Counted from the first letter of the stretch, positions 33,692 to 43,485 are shown. The stretch is 64,000 nt of DNA from Pelosinus baikalensis (GCF_020819555.1 NZ_JAJHJB010000001.1:186001-250000), one strand, 5' to 3'. A program made the numbers and translations. Notes: generated by a model not told the origin, from the sequence alone.

Positions 33692-35083
33692 CTATTCTTC
33701 AATTGGGACTAGTGATGCCTGGAAATGCCTAAGGATGGGCGGTTCCCATGTAATTTTATAACCATGTTTGATCTCTTGTGCCCTTTCTTTGATGGCAATA
33801 AGAGCATCAGCCATTACGTCAAAATGAGCCTGGGTATATACGCGGCGGGGAATAGCCAGACGAGTAAACTCAAAGTCCGCATGAAGCTGTTCTTTGGTAT
33901 CAGGATCATTCCCCAGCATATAGGAGCCGATATCACATGTACGAATTCCTGCTTCCTTATATAGCTCAATTGCAAGAACCTGACCTGGAAATTCATAATA
34001 AGGCAGTTGGGGGAACATCGCCTTAGCATCTACGAATACGCCATGACCCCCAACTGGCGACTGATAAGCAATTCCTGCATCATCCAAGCGAGCTGCCAAA
34101 TATTCCATTTGACCGATACGGTATCGCAGATAATTTTCATCCAGTCCCTCGTAAAGCCCCAGAGCCAAAGCTTCCAAATCACGCCCAGAAAGACCTCCAT
34201 AAGTGGTAAAGCCTTCAAAGGAGATACAGCGAGCCTTAATAGGCAGAATCAACGGAGAATCAGCATCCTTAATACCAATAAGACCGCCCATACTTACTAC
34301 ACAATCTTTCTTAGAAGACATGGTAAACATATCTGCGCAGGCAAACATGGTTCTGACAATTTCCTTAATGGATGTATCTTTAAATTCTTCCTCACGCAAT
34401 TTGATAAAGTAGGCATTCTCAGCATAACGGGCAGCATCAATATCCAGAGGGATATTGTATTTTTTGCAGACAGCGGCTACGTCGCGAACATTTTGCACAG
34501 ACACAGGCTGACCACCGGCAGAGTTGTTGGTAACGGTTATAACCACCAATCCGACATTTTCAGGACCATATTCTAAGATGATTTTCTCCATCTTTTTAAC
34601 ATCCATATTCCCTTTGAAAGGAGCTCTCTTAGCGGGGTCTTTTGCTTCTTCAACAACGCAGTCGATGGCCCTTGCGCCGCAAAGCTCTACATGTGCTCTC
34701 GTCGTATCAAAGAACATATTAGAGATCGCCACTTTACCCTCGCTTAGTACTGTACCAAAGAGAACTTTTTCCGCTGCACGTCCCTGATGAACCGGCTGAA
34801 TAAAACCATAATTGAAAATATCCTTTCCGGCCTCAACCAGTTTGTAATAACTAGAAGATCCCGCATAGGCTTCATCGCCTCTCATAATACCAGCCCACAT
34901 TTGATCAGACATGGCATTGGTACCCGAATCCGTTAGAAGATCAATATAGACATCTTGCCCAGCAAGGTTAAACAGGTTATAATTGGCTTCTTTGATTTTT
35001 TCTTCTCTTTCTTTTCGAGTGAGCATTTTGATAGGTTCTACCATTTTGATTCGAAAAGGTTCCGGAATATATTTAACTGCCAT
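33692..35083 (-). CDS. tnaA: Tryptophanase (tyrosine phenol-lyase family)
   Basis: A 463-residue PLP lyase of the beta-eliminating family: YIDLLTDSGTNAMSDQMWAGIMRGDEAYAGS, PVHQGRAAEK, TNNSAGGQPVS, DAARYAENAYF and FTMSSKKDCVVSMGG (PLP lysine). The later GSYMLGNDPDTKEQ matches tryptophanases (GSFLLGRDP) better than tyrosine phenol-lyases, so tryptophan to indole, pyruvate and ammonia is the preferred reaction. The neighbouring AroP-like permease and TyrR-like activator fit. ATG 35083 follows GGGGGA. A sigma54-type promoter lies 92 bp upstream. There is no tnaC-like leader with a Trp codon in the gap. Confidence 0.85.
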   Translation of the reverse strand: MAVKYIPEPFRIKMVEPIKMLTRKEREEKIKEANYNLFNLAGQDVYIDLLTDSGTNAMSDQMWAGIMRGDEAYAGSSSYYKLVEAGKDIFNYGFIQPVHQGRAAEKVLFGTVLSEGKVAISNMFFDTTRAHVELCGARAIDCVVEEAKDPAKRAPFKGNMDVKKMEKIILEYGPENVGLVVITVTNNSAGGQPVSVQNVRDVAAVCKKYNIPLDIDAARYAENAYFIKLREEEFKDTSIKEIVRTMFACADMFTMSSKKDCVVSMGGLIGIKDADSPLILPIKARCISFEGFTTYGGLSGRDLEALALGLYEGLDENYLRYRIGQMEYLAARLDDAGIAYQSPVGGHGVFVDAKAMFPQLPYYEFPGQVLAIELYKEAGIRTCDIGSYMLGNDPDTKEQLHADFEFTRLAIPRRVYTQAHFDVMADALIAIKERAQEIKHGYKITWEPPILRHFQASLVPIEE

Positions 35084-35174
35084 CACAAATTCCCCCATTC
35101 TTTAATGTGTTGTCACTTTTATACTGCTCTGCCTTGACAATGAATCGATGAATTCTTTTACATCTTTTATATCA

Positions 35175-35190
35175 TGCAACTCTCATGCCA
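35175..35190 (-). promoter_or_regulatory. Sigma54 promoter of tnaA
   Basis: On the minus strand TGGCAT-GAGAG-TTGCA matches the -24/-12 consensus TGGCAC-N5-TTGCA with one mismatch. The TyrR-like sigma54 activator at 36767-38368 is the expected partner. Confidence 0.7.
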
Positions 35191-35291
35191 AATCAGTGAA
35201 TGTGGGAATTTAATCGCATATTGAATATTCCGATAATTTTTCTTGATACGTTTTCTTCTCAGCTGATAAAAAAATGCATCAAGTTAGACCC

Positions 35292-36668
35292 CTAACGACG
35301 CAGTTCTTCTTTTTTTACGACAACTTGTTTCTTAAACCGAAAGCCTCCCCATAGAATTGCCAGCCACAGGGGCATGACATACAGTGATAATTTCATATCA
35401 TCGATTTGAAACATTAACCCTACAATCATAAGCAGAAAAGCAATGCAAAAATAGTTGGCAAAGGGATACCCAGGTACTTTGAATTCTAACTTTTCCGCTT
35501 CTGCGCCTTTAGCTGCCCGAAACTTGAGATTCGCAATCACAATCATAACCCAGTTAATAACTGCAGCCAAAACGGCTATTGAAATCAAGTATAGAAATAC
35601 TTTACCCGGAACCAAGTAGTTTAAGACCACAGCAATTAGGGTGCAGGCAGAAGAAGCAAGAACACCTGCTACTGGAATGCCTTTGTTGTTCAATTTGATA
35701 AAAGCCTTAGGAGCATTGCCCTGCTGTGCCAAGGCATAAAGCATGCGGGCATTGCTGTAAATCCCGCTATTATAAACGGAAAGAGCCGCAGTAAGAACAA
35801 CGATATTTAAAATAGTTGCAGCAGCCGGGATGCCCATTTTAGAAAAGATTTGTACAAAGGGGCTTCCTTCCAAGCCGACTTTATTCCATGGATAAATAAT
35901 CAGCATCACCATTAGCGCACCTACATAGAAGAGCAGAATTCGCCAAATCACCTGATTAACGGCTTTAGGAATTGATTTTTTGGGATTATCCGCTTCCCCT
36001 GCAGTAATACCAATCAACTCAATCCCCCCAAAAGAAAACATGACAATGACCAAAGAAAGCAGCAGCCCCCACACGCCGTTAGGCATGAAACCGCCATGTA
36101 TCCAAAGATTCTCGAAACCAATGGCTTGACCTCCTGTGCCAATACCTGTGAAAATCATCAAAATCCCCAGTACAATCATTCCGATAATGGCAATTACTTT
36201 AATTAATGCAAACCAGAACTCGAGCTCGCCGAACATTCTAACTTCAACTAAATTAATTAACGTAATAATGACTAAAAATACGAACGCAGAAACCCATGGC
36301 GGTATATCGGGCCACCAATAATGAATATAAATACCAACTGCGGTTAACTCCGCCATACTGACTACAATATAGTTAAACCAATAGTTCCAGCCAGACAAAA
36401 AGCCAGGGAACTCCCCCCAGTATTTATAAGCATAGTGACTAAATGAACCGGAAACAGGCTCATCTACCGACATTTCGCCAAGCATCCTCATAATCAAGAA
36501 AATCACGATTCCGCCAATGGTATAAGACATCGTAATCGCCGGTCCCGCCAATTGAATGGTTTGGGCTGATCCGTAAAATAGCCCTGTACCAATGGCTCCA
36601 CCCAATGCAATCATCTGTATATGGCGATTTTTCAACCCTCGATGCATGCCATGGTTTTCTGAAGTCAT
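35292..36668 (-). CDS. Aromatic amino acid permease (AroP/PheP-like, APC family)
   Basis: 458 residues, 12 TM. The N-terminus RGLKNRHIQMIALGGAIGTGLFYGSAQTIQLAGP and the stretch SGSFSHYAYKYWGEFPGFLSGWNYW are nearly those of AroP/PheP. FSFGGIELIGITAGEADNPKKSIPKA and LTAALSVYNSGIYSNARMLYALAQQGNAPK follow. It imports Trp/Tyr/Phe by proton symport, feeding the tryptophanase next to it. ATG 36668 follows AAAGGAG. It has its own sigma54-like promoter upstream. Confidence 0.85.
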   Translation of the reverse strand: MTSENHGMHRGLKNRHIQMIALGGAIGTGLFYGSAQTIQLAGPAITMSYTIGGIVIFLIMRMLGEMSVDEPVSGSFSHYAYKYWGEFPGFLSGWNYWFNYIVVSMAELTAVGIYIHYWWPDIPPWVSAFVFLVIITLINLVEVRMFGELEFWFALIKVIAIIGMIVLGILMIFTGIGTGGQAIGFENLWIHGGFMPNGVWGLLLSLVIVMFSFGGIELIGITAGEADNPKKSIPKAVNQVIWRILLFYVGALMVMLIIYPWNKVGLEGSPFVQIFSKMGIPAAATILNIVVLTAALSVYNSGIYSNARMLYALAQQGNAPKAFIKLNNKGIPVAGVLASSACTLIAVVLNYLVPGKVFLYLISIAVLAAVINWVMIVIANLKFRAAKGAEAEKLEFKVPGYPFANYFCIAFLLMIVGLMFQIDDMKLSLYVMPLWLAILWGGFRFKKQVVVKKEELRR

Positions 36669-36722
36669 GTTTGTTCTCCTTTCAATTTTCACCTCGTAAT
36701 TAATCTGATAATTCTAAATATA

Positions 36723-36738
36723 TGCATTTTTTATGCCA
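36723..36738 (-). promoter_or_regulatory. Sigma54 promoter of the aromatic permease gene
   Basis: On the minus strand TGGCAT-AAAAA-ATGCA resembles the -24/-12 consensus (two mismatches, correct GG/GC spacing), 55 bp before the permease start. Confidence 0.55.
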
Positions 36739-36766
36739 ATGAAAACCGTCAAAGCATCCGTATCTT

Positions 36767-38368
36767 TCAAATCTTATATGCCCGAATTTTATTTAATATC
36801 GTGGTATTTGATACTCCTAAAACTTGTCCTGCTAACCTTGATGAAGGGTGTTTTTCTAAGACCTTCATAATGACTTCTTTTTCAATACCGGTAACAATAT
36901 CTTTTAGCGAAGGCCATTCACCTTCAAGGGGAATCTCAATCTGCAATGTTTGCTCATTGCGTGAGATATTCTTTCTACTATGACTGTAAGCAGTGATATC
37001 GGCCCAAGCGAAAAGATGATCTGGTCTAATTTCAGCAGCATCAGTCAAATTAATCAAACGCTCCAGGGTATTTTCCAACTGCCTTACATTGCCGGGCCAT
37101 TCTTGCTCCATCAAGAGAGCTGCGCTTTCTTTTGCCAAATACATTTCTGACTTATTCAGTTTCGTACAGATTTTTCGGATTAAATGCTGGGCAAGCAAGG
37201 GAATGTCCTCGTTTCTTTCTCTCAGGGGCAAAATAATCAATGGGATCACATTCAGCCGATAATATAAATCCTCCCGGAATTTACCGGAACAGATTAATTC
37301 TTCCAAATTACGATGGGTGGCGGCAATAATCCGCACATTCACCGCAATCTCTTTACTCCCCCCCACTCTGCGAATAGTGCCTTCCTGCAGAACGCGCAAT
37401 AACTGAACTTGCAGTCTCTGAGATATGTCTCCAATTTCATCCAAGAACAACGTACCATTGTCAGCCTGTTCGAAAAGTCCCTTTTTTCCTCCTTTGACAG
37501 CGCCAGTAAAAGCCCCTTCTTCATAACCGAATAATTCGCTTTCCAGAAGGGTATCCGTCAATGCTGTGCAGTTGATAGCGATAAAAGGATTCTCGCACCT
37601 GAGACTGCCTGTATGAAGAGCTGTTGCAAATAATTCTTTGCCAGTACCGCTTTCCCCCCGCAGCAAAATGGTCGAGGAGCTTTTAGCTACGGTTTTGGCA
37701 ACGGTTATGAGTCGAGCCATTTGGGGACTTTGATACACAATATCATCGAAAGTAATCAAAGGACGGGTTTTATCCGATTGCAATAGTATATTTTTTACTT
37801 GATGAAAATCTTGAACGGTAGAGACCGCCCCGATAATTTCTCCCTGATCATTTTTCACTGGAACACTGCTGAAGAGAAATTGTATCGTCCTGCCATCCTT
37901 CTGAATCTTTCGCTCTCTTAAGCGGTACGTATGTCCCAGCTGTAATGTTTCGAGAATAGATGGGTTTTTTCCCAGCAATTTTTCCACTTGTAAGCCGACG
38001 ACCTCATCTGGAGTACAATTGAATATTTTACATGCAACTTGATTGATATGGGAAATTTCCCCTTGCCCATCAATGGCAAGCACCCCTTCGCTAACGGAAT
38101 TGAGAATGGTCCGTAATTTATGCTCCTTTTCTTTATAAGGCATTTGACTGCGAAATGTAACGGATTGAATATTCTCCAGTGTTTTTAAGTCGGCAACGAA
38201 TTCCTGAACTTGCATTGGAGAATCACACTGAAATTGAAGAACCATTCCATAGTTTGGAATGACCTCCATGGCGATTTTATCAATATGATGTTCTTCGGTA
38301 ATCTGAAATATTTTATACCCTAATCCCGGACAATTGATAAAATTGATTTGTATAATATATTCCTGCAT
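36767..38368 (-). CDS. TyrR-like sigma54-dependent activator
   Basis: 533 residues. An N-terminal ACT-like domain (1-75) is followed by a PAS domain (LRTILNSVSEGVLAIDGQGEISHIN.., about 85-190). The AAA+ domain has Walker A GESGTGKE, the sigma54-contact loop EGAFTGA, Walker B GTLFLDEIGD and an R-finger region. The C-terminal Fis-like HTH is SSRLAGQVLGVSNTTILNKIRAYKI. Unlike E. coli TyrR, the GAFTGA loop is intact, so it should act with sigma54. ACT domains bind amino acids, so aromatic amino acids are the likely signal. The -24/-12 sites before tnaA and the permease are the likely targets. Confidence 0.88.
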   Translation of the reverse strand: MQEYIIQINFINCPGLGYKIFQITEEHHIDKIAMEVIPNYGMVLQFQCDSPMQVQEFVADLKTLENIQSVTFRSQMPYKEKEHKLRTILNSVSEGVLAIDGQGEISHINQVACKIFNCTPDEVVGLQVEKLLGKNPSILETLQLGHTYRLRERKIQKDGRTIQFLFSSVPVKNDQGEIIGAVSTVQDFHQVKNILLQSDKTRPLITFDDIVYQSPQMARLITVAKTVAKSSSTILLRGESGTGKELFATALHTGSLRCENPFIAINCTALTDTLLESELFGYEEGAFTGAVKGGKKGLFEQADNGTLFLDEIGDISQRLQVQLLRVLQEGTIRRVGGSKEIAVNVRIIAATHRNLEELICSGKFREDLYYRLNVIPLIILPLRERNEDIPLLAQHLIRKICTKLNKSEMYLAKESAALLMEQEWPGNVRQLENTLERLINLTDAAEIRPDHLFAWADITAYSHSRKNISRNEQTLQIEIPLEGEWPSLKDIVTGIEKEVIMKVLEKHPSSRLAGQVLGVSNTTILNKIRAYKI

Positions 38369-38463
38369 TGTCTGTGCCGCCTTTCATGCCGTAGTATTCA
38401 AAGTCTTCTTCTAACGAATCTCGATTTTCCACTTACCTTATCAATAAATAGACTACACCGCAA

Positions 38464-38506
38464 AAAATACCTGTGATCTACTGATAAGGTAGATTACAGG
38501 TATTTT
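38464..38506 (-). terminator. Terminator (distal) left of the acid-sugar operon
   Basis: AAAATACCTGTGATCTAC pairs with GTAGATTACAGGTATTTT; the minus strand ends in TTTTTTG. It probably ended the decayed small gene at 38622. Confidence 0.8.
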
Positions 38507-38748
38507 CTATAAAACAAACGCTAATTCCTACTACGCTTTCACGATAGTCTGCTAAATCTGGAAATTACTAACTGCATCTGCATCACGAACAGGCGTTACA
38601 AGATTTTCTTTTTAACACTCATTTAGTGGTTCCTCCTATCAAATATGATAGATAGCAAATCGACTCAAGGTTATTTAAATATCCTTTATCCGGCAGTATT
38701 GTTCAATCACTTCAATAGTTAAGAGCCGCATACCCTATATAAAATAAA

Positions 38749-38778
38749 TGCATCAGGTGGTGATTTCCACCTGATGCA
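38749..38778 (-). terminator. Terminator of the acid-sugar operon
   Basis: TGCATCAGGTGG and CCACCTGATGCA form a perfect 12-bp stem with a 6-nt loop, followed by TTTATTTTAT on the minus strand. It lies 76 bp after the MFS stop codon. Confidence 0.85.
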
Positions 38779-38853
38779 CAGGCTAATTCTGCAAGATACG
38801 TCAAAGCATTTGCTATCTTACTCTAAATGCACTTGTCCTTACATGTTATCTAT

Positions 38854-40128
38854 TTAAACCTCAATATGCTTAACTTTTCCCAGCAGGAATAGATAATTCA
38901 AAATACCAACAACCAAAAGTGCGGAAGAAAGAAGCAATGCCATGGTAAATGAACCGGTAGCTTGCAAAATCGCGCCAGTAACAATAGGACCTACCACTCC
39001 GCCCATATTAGAAACCGAATTTTGGAGTCCGGCAACCACTGAGGTCATATTTTTAGGTGCAACATCGCCGGGAAGCGCCCACACCTGGGAAGCAGCCACT
39101 GTCGTACCGGATTTTGCAATACATAAAAGTACGATGGCGGTTACCGCCGACTCCGCGAAAGCCGCCAGACCTATGCAAGATGCCATCAAAAGACCGCCAA
39201 CTAAGAAGACCTTACGAGTAGCAGTTAAAGACAACCACCCTTTTGACTGTACCTTGTCCGATGCCCAGCCCGCAGCAACTTCAACAAACATTGAGATTAA
39301 GAGAGGCAGCATAGCTGCAAAACCCATAGCGAGCATTCCCATGCCTTTTTCCTTGATCAGATACGTGGGAAGCCATGTAATAAAGAAATAAGAAGTATAA
39401 TTAATCATAAAAAATCCGATGCACATTGCCCAAATATTTCTGTATTTTAAAAGTTCGTACCATTTCATCGGTTGTTCTTTATCAAGACCTTCCTTTTGTG
39501 ACTGTCCCTCACGAATATACTTTAACTCGGCAGCATTGACGCCTTTGTGCTCTTCGGGAATTTCTTTAAAGTACAGTATCCAGATGATAGACCAGACAAT
39601 CCCCGCCCCACCAATAATAACAAAAGTCATCTTCCAGCCAAACAACACAATAAGCCAGACTATAAGCGGCATGGCAACCGCTCCGCCAAATTTCGAACCG
39701 CTGTCAAAGAGCCCGCCAACAGTTGCCCGTTCTTTATCAGGAAACCATTTGGAAGAAATCCCTGCATTACTTGGATACGCAGCCGCTTCACCAATCCCAA
39801 GAGCCACGCGAAACCCTAGTATTGATTTAAACCCTGTTCCTAATCCCGTTAAGGCTGTGGCGATCGACCACCAGGCTACAGCAAAGCCAAGTGTTTTTTT
39901 CTGTCCAATTTTATCAGCAAACCAGCCTGCTGGAACCTGGAGCAAGGCATATGACCAAAAAAATCCTGACATGATAATACCCATCTGGCTTGGCGTTATA
40001 CTAAATTCCTTAGTAATATAAGGAGCTGCCGCTGCAAGCACGGTACGATCAATATAATTAATGGCAATTGCTGACCACATTAACGCTGCAACAACCCAGC
40101 GCACATTTGATTTTTTCTCTGTCGACAA
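38854..40128 (-). CDS. MFS acid-sugar/organic-anion transporter (ACS family)
   Basis: 424 residues. Signatures of the anion:cation symporter branch (GudP/DgoT/ExuT-like) are NYIDRTVLAAAAPYITKEF, QVPAGWFADKIGQKK, RVALGIGEAAAYPSNAGISSKWFPDKERATVGGLFDSGSKFGGA. These carry hexonates, galactonate, glucarate or tetronates by proton symport. It is the last gene of the operon and probably its importer. Translation starts at TTG (40126-40128), 7 bp after GGAGGG. Confidence 0.87.
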   Translation of the reverse strand: MSTEKKSNVRWVVAALMWSAIAINYIDRTVLAAAAPYITKEFSITPSQMGIIMSGFFWSYALLQVPAGWFADKIGQKKTLGFAVAWWSIATALTGLGTGFKSILGFRVALGIGEAAAYPSNAGISSKWFPDKERATVGGLFDSGSKFGGAVAMPLIVWLIVLFGWKMTFVIIGGAGIVWSIIWILYFKEIPEEHKGVNAAELKYIREGQSQKEGLDKEQPMKWYELLKYRNIWAMCIGFFMINYTSYFFITWLPTYLIKEKGMGMLAMGFAAMLPLLISMFVEVAAGWASDKVQSKGWLSLTATRKVFLVGGLLMASCIGLAAFAESAVTAIVLLCIAKSGTTVAASQVWALPGDVAPKNMTSVVAGLQNSVSNMGGVVGPIVTGAILQATGSFTMALLLSSALLVVGILNYLFLLGKVKHIEV

Positions 40129-40223
40129 GATAATCCCTCCACTATACGTATTGCTATTAAGCTTATTTTTACTTTCGGGTGTTCGCTTCCTTCCCTTTTA
40201 TTGCAGGAAGGAAGCGGACTGAA

Positions 40224-41384
40224 TTACAATAAATTCTTGTAAATTGCCCTCATATCTTCTTTTGTTACCACTTTCGGATTGTTATCCAAAAGACGTGTTA
40301 CCTTAGCCGCTGCCTCTATCAGATCATCAAGAGCTGCCTCATTAATTCCCTTTGCTTGCAAGTCACACACTACATTCAGATCTTTAATCATAGAATATAA
40401 ATTATCAATCATTTTTTTAGCTGCTTCTCTAGTTGTACAACCTGAAATATCAAGTTCCATGGCAATTGCAATATCCTTAAATTTTTCTTCACAGACATCT
40501 AAATTAAACTTCATTACACCTGGTAATAAGATTGCATTAGATAAACCATGGGGAATATGATACTTTCCGCCCAATGGATACGATAAAGCGTGTACAGCAG
40601 TGGTACTAGAAGTTGCAATCGAAATACCACCAAACATCGCTCCTAAAAGCATATCTTCGCGGGCTGCTAAATTATGTCCATCATGATATGCAGTGCGAAT
40701 ACTGCGAGAAATCAAAGTAATTGCTTTTAATGCAAAAGTGTCACTGAAAGGATTCGCTTTTTTAGAAATATAGCATTCAATGGCATGACATAACGCATCC
40801 ATTCCTGTATTGGCAGTAATATGTTTCGGTAAATTAATTGTCATATTGGGATCTAAGATAACACAATCTGGTACCATCTTTTCGCTGACGATGCCAACTT
40901 TCAATTCCTCTTCTGGCACTAAAACGATGGCGTTTGGCGTTGCTTCAGAACCAGTACCTGCCGTTGTCGGAATCATAAGTGTTGGTACGCCGCGGCGTTT
41001 TATTTGCGCTTTTCCTTTCACCAATTCACGTAAATTTACACTGTTTGTAAGTAACAAAGAAACGATTTTTGCTGCATCCATGGAACTGCCGCCGCCAATG
41101 CCGATAATCATTTGGCATTCAAATTCCTTTGCAGCTTGGAATATTGCATTTACTTGATCTACCGTTGGCTCAGGCGGCGTGTCATTGATTATATGGACAT
41201 TCACACCTGCTCCTTCAAGTAAGGCCTTGGGATTATCCACTAAACCAGAACCCCAAACACCTTGGTCAGTGATAATCACTACATTTTTAGCTTCATAATC
41301 AGCTGCGATATTTGTTATTTGTTCAATACTACCTGCACCAGCAACGATTTTTCCAATATTCAGCAACGAATATATACTACTCAT
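40224..41384 (-). CDS. Iron-containing alcohol dehydrogenase
   Basis: A 386-residue group III ADH. The NAD-binding motif is GIGGGSSMDAAK, with TTAGTGSEATPNAIV and metal ligands in DALCHAIECYISKKANPFSD, HALSYPLGGKYHIPHGLSNAILLP. It oxidises or reduces an alcohol or hydroxy acid with NAD(P). In this operon it might reduce an aldehyde released by the aldolase or oxidise a hydroxy acid. ATG 41384 follows GGGAG; codons up to 41402 are probably not translated. Confidence 0.88.
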   Translation of the reverse strand: MSSIYSLLNIGKIVAGAGSIEQITNIAADYEAKNVVIITDQGVWGSGLVDNPKALLEGAGVNVHIINDTPPEPTVDQVNAIFQAAKEFECQMIIGIGGGSSMDAAKIVSLLLTNSVNLRELVKGKAQIKRRGVPTLMIPTTAGTGSEATPNAIVLVPEEELKVGIVSEKMVPDCVILDPNMTINLPKHITANTGMDALCHAIECYISKKANPFSDTFALKAITLISRSIRTAYHDGHNLAAREDMLLGAMFGGISIATSSTTAVHALSYPLGGKYHIPHGLSNAILLPGVMKFNLDVCEEKFKDIAIAMELDISGCTTREAAKKMIDNLYSMIKDLNVVCDLQAKGINEAALDDLIEAAAKVTRLLDNNPKVVTKEDMRAIYKNLL

Positions 41385-41494
41385 GATAAATTCTCCCATC
41401 ATTTAATTATCAAATTTATGCTAAGGCGCTACTTTTTTTTCAATAAAATATTTCAAGTTTCAGTCATTTCAAAAAAGTCATATTTTAATGAACA

Positions 41495-42472
41495 TTATTG
41501 AGTCCACCGCGGGTGTTCATAGGCCTTGGGATTGCATACGTTCTTCCAGCGTTGACCATTGATTACCGCAATCACGCCTTCTGCTGCCATGGTTGCTACA
41601 CCTGAGGCTGCCTCTTTGGTCTGCCCTGCCATATGGGGAGATACGATAATATTGTCATACTTAAATAAAGGTTCATCAACAGTCACCGGTTCATTCTCAA
41701 AAACATCCGTGGCTGCGCTATGTATTTGATTCTCTTCTAACGCTTTTGTCAAAGCAGCTTCATCAATAATACCGCCCCGGGAGCAATTAATTAAAATGCC
41801 ACTTGACTTCATTATTTTTAGCTCCGCTGTACCAATGAGATTTTTGGTTTTAGGTGTCAAAGGAACATGTAAAGAAATCACATCGCTTATTTTTAAAACC
41901 GCATTCAATTCTGTTTCATGTTGATATCCTTGTTCAGTGATTGCTTCCGGTGCAACAAATGGATCATACACAACAACTTTCATTCCAACACCAGACGCCA
42001 TCTTTGCAAGAACACTGCCAATATGACCATAACCAACCAAACCTAATGTTTTGCCATATATCTCAAAAGCTTTATAACTGCTTCGTATATTAAAATTACC
42101 TTTACGAAGCTCTCTATCGCTATGCACCATATCCTTTGCCGCAGCAAACATAAAGGCAAAAGCATGTTCGGCTACCGAACGAGTATTAGCGCCAGGAGCA
42201 ATGACTACAGGAATACCAAGTTCCGTTGCAGCTTCCACATCCACATCGTCAACACCAACACCAGGACGTCCGATAACTTTTAAATTTTTTGCAGCCAGCA
42301 TTGTTTCCCTGTCAATGGAGCCAATACGTATGATAAGACCTTCCGCATCAAGCAATTCAGGCAGCATTGCCTTTGGATCACCATTGTTTGTTATGGCAAC
42401 CTTTACGTTTGCTTTTTCTAAAACAGCCATTCCATCATCGTGTAATCTATGGGATATAACAACTTTTTTCAT
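41495..42472 (-). CDS. D-2-hydroxyacid dehydrogenase (phosphoglycerate-dehydrogenase-like)
   Basis: 325 residues. It has GRPGVGVDDVDVEAATELGIPV, the Rossmann motif LVGYGHIGSVLAKMA, NCSRGGIIDEAAL (catalytic Arg), DVFENEP (Glu) and VSPHMAG (His), with no ACT domain. It interconverts a 2-hydroxy acid and a 2-keto acid with NAD(P). By context the substrate is an acid sugar or its breakdown product (e.g. glycerate-type), not serine biosynthesis. AAGGAGCG precedes the ATG. Confidence 0.87.
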   Translation of the reverse strand: MKKVVISHRLHDDGMAVLEKANVKVAITNNGDPKAMLPELLDAEGLIIRIGSIDRETMLAAKNLKVIGRPGVGVDDVDVEAATELGIPVVIAPGANTRSVAEHAFAFMFAAAKDMVHSDRELRKGNFNIRSSYKAFEIYGKTLGLVGYGHIGSVLAKMASGVGMKVVVYDPFVAPEAITEQGYQHETELNAVLKISDVISLHVPLTPKTKNLIGTAELKIMKSSGILINCSRGGIIDEAALTKALEENQIHSAATDVFENEPVTVDEPLFKYDNIIVSPHMAGQTKEAASGVATMAAEGVIAVINGQRWKNVCNPKAYEHPRWTQ

Positions 42473-42609
42473 TTTTAGCGCTCCTTGTTAGAAATTAGAG
42501 GAATTAGAGTTATAAACATAGAGTCAATACTGTTTCCTATCATCTGGGTAACTCATTAACTCTATGCTCTTACTCTTATATTTAAAAACTACAGATTAGC
42601 CTTTGATTA

Positions 42610-43485
42610 CTATTTGTACAATTCAAAAACTTTAAGTAATGCTGCATCAATTTCAGGTTTATTGCAATTTGAAGGTTCCCGGCCTGGACCAACTGGGTGC
42701 CCCAGTAAGTTGACTGCACGTTTAACAACAGAGTTTGGATTGCCCATTTGCATAACATTTCGAAATGGTCTAATTTTCTTTTGTGCTTCATTTGCCTCTT
42801 CGATTTTACCCTGTGACCATAATTGATAGATACTCACCATTAATTCAGGAAATACATTCGAACAACCGGAAATCGCCCCTGTACCGCCTGCCAATAATGT
42901 CCAAAGAATCAATGAATCACTGCCAGCTAATACACTTAAGCGCGGGTCGGTATTTTCAATGTATTTTAACGTATTGTCAAAATTACCGCTGCTGTCTTTA
43001 ATACCGATAATGTTTTGGTATTTCGCCAATTTTTTTACTGTGGTGTAATCGATATTATTGCCTGTTCTTGCCGGAATGTTATAAAGCAGGATTGGCAGAT
43101 CAACAGCTTCCGCCACACTGCTGAAATGACGATATAAGTCATCTTGTGAAATACCGGCAAAGTATGGAGAGATAATGGATAATACATCGACCCCTAGCTC
43201 TTTAGCAATTTTTGACAGCTCAATTGTTTCCTGTGTTGTTATACAACCAGTACCCGCATATACAGGTACTCGGCCTTTTACTTCATCGACCGTAACCTTA
43301 ATGATTTCGATTTTTTCTTCTTTTGAGAATGCATAGAATTCGCCATTTGTCCCTAGAGCAAAAATACCGTTAATTCCTGCGTTAATTAAGCGATTAATTT
43401 GACTGCGCAGTTCCTTTTCATTGAATTTTTCCTCTGCTGTTAAGGGAGTAAGAATAGGAGCAATAATGCCTTCTGGCTTAAACAT
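42610..43485 (-). CDS. DapA/NAL-family aldolase or dehydratase
   Basis: A 291-residue class I TIM-barrel protein: GIIAPILTPLTAEEKFNE, GTNGEFYAFSKEEK, YNIPARTGNNID (catalytic Tyr) and GIKDSSGN (Schiff-base Lys). True DapA normally sits with lysine genes. Here, between dehydrogenases and an acid-sugar kinase, a 2-keto-3-deoxy-acid aldolase/dehydratase role is more likely. ATG 43485 has AAAGGA 8 bp upstream. Annotation tools will probably label it 4-hydroxy-tetrahydrodipicolinate synthase. Confidence 0.82.
   Translation of the reverse strand: MFKPEGIIAPILTPLTAEEKFNEKELRSQINRLINAGINGIFALGTNGEFYAFSKEEKIEIIKVTVDEVKGRVPVYAGTGCITTQETIELSKIAKELGVDVLSIISPYFAGISQDDLYRHFSSVAEAVDLPILLYNIPARTGNNIDYTTVKKLAKYQNIIGIKDSSGNFDNTLKYIENTDPRLSVLAGSDSLILWTLLAGGTGAISGCSNVFPELMVSIYQLWSQGKIEEANEAQKKIRPFRNVMQMGNPNSVVKRAVNLLGHPVGPGREPSNCNKPEIDAALLKVFELYK

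Larger units (their letters stand above)
38369..38853. other. Intergenic region with two terminators and a broken small ORF
   Basis: Contains two strong minus-strand terminators (38464-38506, 38749-38778). Between them lies a minus-strand ribosome-binding site GATAGGAGG with ATG at 38622, whose frame (MSVKKKIL) stops at once. A one-base shift restores VTPVRDADAVSNFQ and a further shift gives ADYRESVVGIS, so it looks like a decayed small gene. Confidence 0.5.

Noticed and set aside
33725..34787. Several plus-strand ORFs opposite tryptophanase
   Set aside because: All are antisense to a well-conserved tnaA and have no RBS or recognisable motifs.
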